Assembly (NCBI GenBank): GCA_002842345.1
Contig: PHCU01000029.1
Span: 1-33,144 of the forward strand
Source of the DNA: Betaproteobacteria bacterium HGW-Betaproteobacteria-12
GTDB taxonomy: Bacteria; Pseudomonadota; Gammaproteobacteria; Burkholderiales; Rhodocyclaceae
Direction of reading: 5' to 3'
DNA length: 33,144 nucleotides
Position 1 is the first letter of the stretch, and every line of letters starts with the position of its first letter. Below are positions 32,919-33,144 of this stretch, piece after piece. The notes under the pieces were generated by a model, which saw only the letters and a program-made list of their open reading frames with translations, made no database searches and had not been told where the DNA came from. The position numbers were made by a program, and so were the translations under genes.

Positions 32919-32960
32919 AGCCCGGACTTTGTTGTGTTCATGACAAATTCCGGGCTTTTT
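32919..32960 (+). terminator. rho-independent terminator after the NhaD-like gene
   Basis: AGCCCGGA (32919-32926) pairs with TCCGGGCT (32949-32956) and the stem extends inward with TTTGT/ACAAA, followed by a run of five T. It lies 50 bases after the stop codon and closes the transcript. Confidence 0.85.
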
Positions 32961-33024
32961 CATGCACCGTAAAGGTGCCTTAAAATTGTTCTAAGCGACT
33001 GAAAAAAAACAATAATTCGCGGTC

Positions 33025-33030
33025 TATAAT
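33025..33030 (+). promoter_or_regulatory. -10 box of the gene at the right edge
   Basis: A consensus TATAAT follows an A8 tract (33002-33009), which could act as an upstream element. No good -35 box is present at the right distance, so the promoter is only moderately supported. Transcription would begin near 33037. Confidence 0.5.
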
Positions 33031-33058
33031 GCGCGGCCAATTTCCCCGGGAGCAGCCT

Positions 33059-33144
33059 GTGCACATGACGAATTATTCCGCCTCGATCGAGACTACCGGT
33101 CTGGGTCTCAACCACGGTTACTGTCTTGATGGCGACTTCGTCCA
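33059..33144 (+). CDS. 5' end of an unidentified gene
   Basis: An open frame runs from GTG 33059 (or ATG 33065) off the right edge. Visible residues from the ATG begin MTNYSASIETTGLGLNHGY and continue CLDGDFV. GGGAG lies eight bases before the GTG and 14 before the ATG, favouring the GTG. It follows a consensus TATAAT box and a terminator, so it begins a new transcript. About 26 residues are too few for me to recognise a family. Confidence 0.5.
   Translation, partial: MHMTNYSASIETTGLGLNHGYCLDGDFV

Noticed and set aside
1..33144. CRISPR arrays, tRNA or rRNA genes, integrase or insertion-sequence genes
   Set aside because: I looked for regularly spaced repeats, cloverleaf-like segments and transposase frames and saw none I could support.

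Overview
The window looks like chromosomal DNA from a nitrogen-fixing betaproteobacterium. The best guess is order Rhodocyclales (Dechloromonas/Azonexus/Azoarcus-like). This rests on the GC-rich coding style, a nifL-nifA pair divergent from an rnfABCDGEH operon, NsrR, and large PAS-GGDEF-EAL and CZB-chemoreceptor genes. The assignment is inferred from gene content and style; no search was possible.

Layout. (1) Positions 1-2690 are an accessory patch. It holds the 3' end of a UvrD-type helicase, an empty stretch, an AT-rich orphan gene of 299 codons, a near-perfect long palindrome and two small membrane-protein genes. (2) Positions 2760-6880 hold a small anchored protein, then a minus-strand run (metallo-beta-lactamase-fold protein, DsbA/FrnE-type oxidoreductase, SnoaL-like protein) divergent from a LysR regulator, then a VF530-type DNA-binding protein. 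(3) Positions 6958-14483 are a toxin-antitoxin-rich block. It contains a HipB-HipA chimera lacking the N-terminal half of the kinase, a HigB remnant, an XRE/AbiEii-type pair, a solitary HipH/YjjJ-type HipA with a 12-bp iteron array at its start, and a wHTH-nucleotidyltransferase/HEPN pair. Inside the block are NsrR, a small exported protein with an NsrR-type promoter, and a ThrE-type exporter. (4) Positions 14561-22500 are ordinary chromosomal genes: HD hydrolase, MFS transporter, NudC, a PAS-GGDEF-EAL protein, Tpx and a soluble-end CZB chemoreceptor. (5) Positions 22609-31375 are the nitrogen-fixation control and electron-supply module. nifLA runs left and rnfABCDGEH runs right from one intergenic region, which carries two -24/-12 (sigma-54) promoters and a NifA-type TGT-N10-ACA activator site between them. 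(6) Positions 31529-32869 encode an NhaD/ArsB-type ion transporter followed by a strong terminator, and a new gene begins at the right edge.

How the genes work together. NifL senses redox and nitrogen state and restrains NifA. NifA with sigma-54 probably switches on rnf, whose membrane complex uses the ion gradient to drive electrons from NADH to ferredoxin or flavodoxin for nitrogenase. The single activator site could also serve nifLA itself. No previously undescribed system is certain. The observations most worth checking are the shared-activator divergent nifLA/rnf control region, the HipB-HipA chimera next to a dead HigB, the iterons at hipH, and the NsrR-controlled small exported protein.
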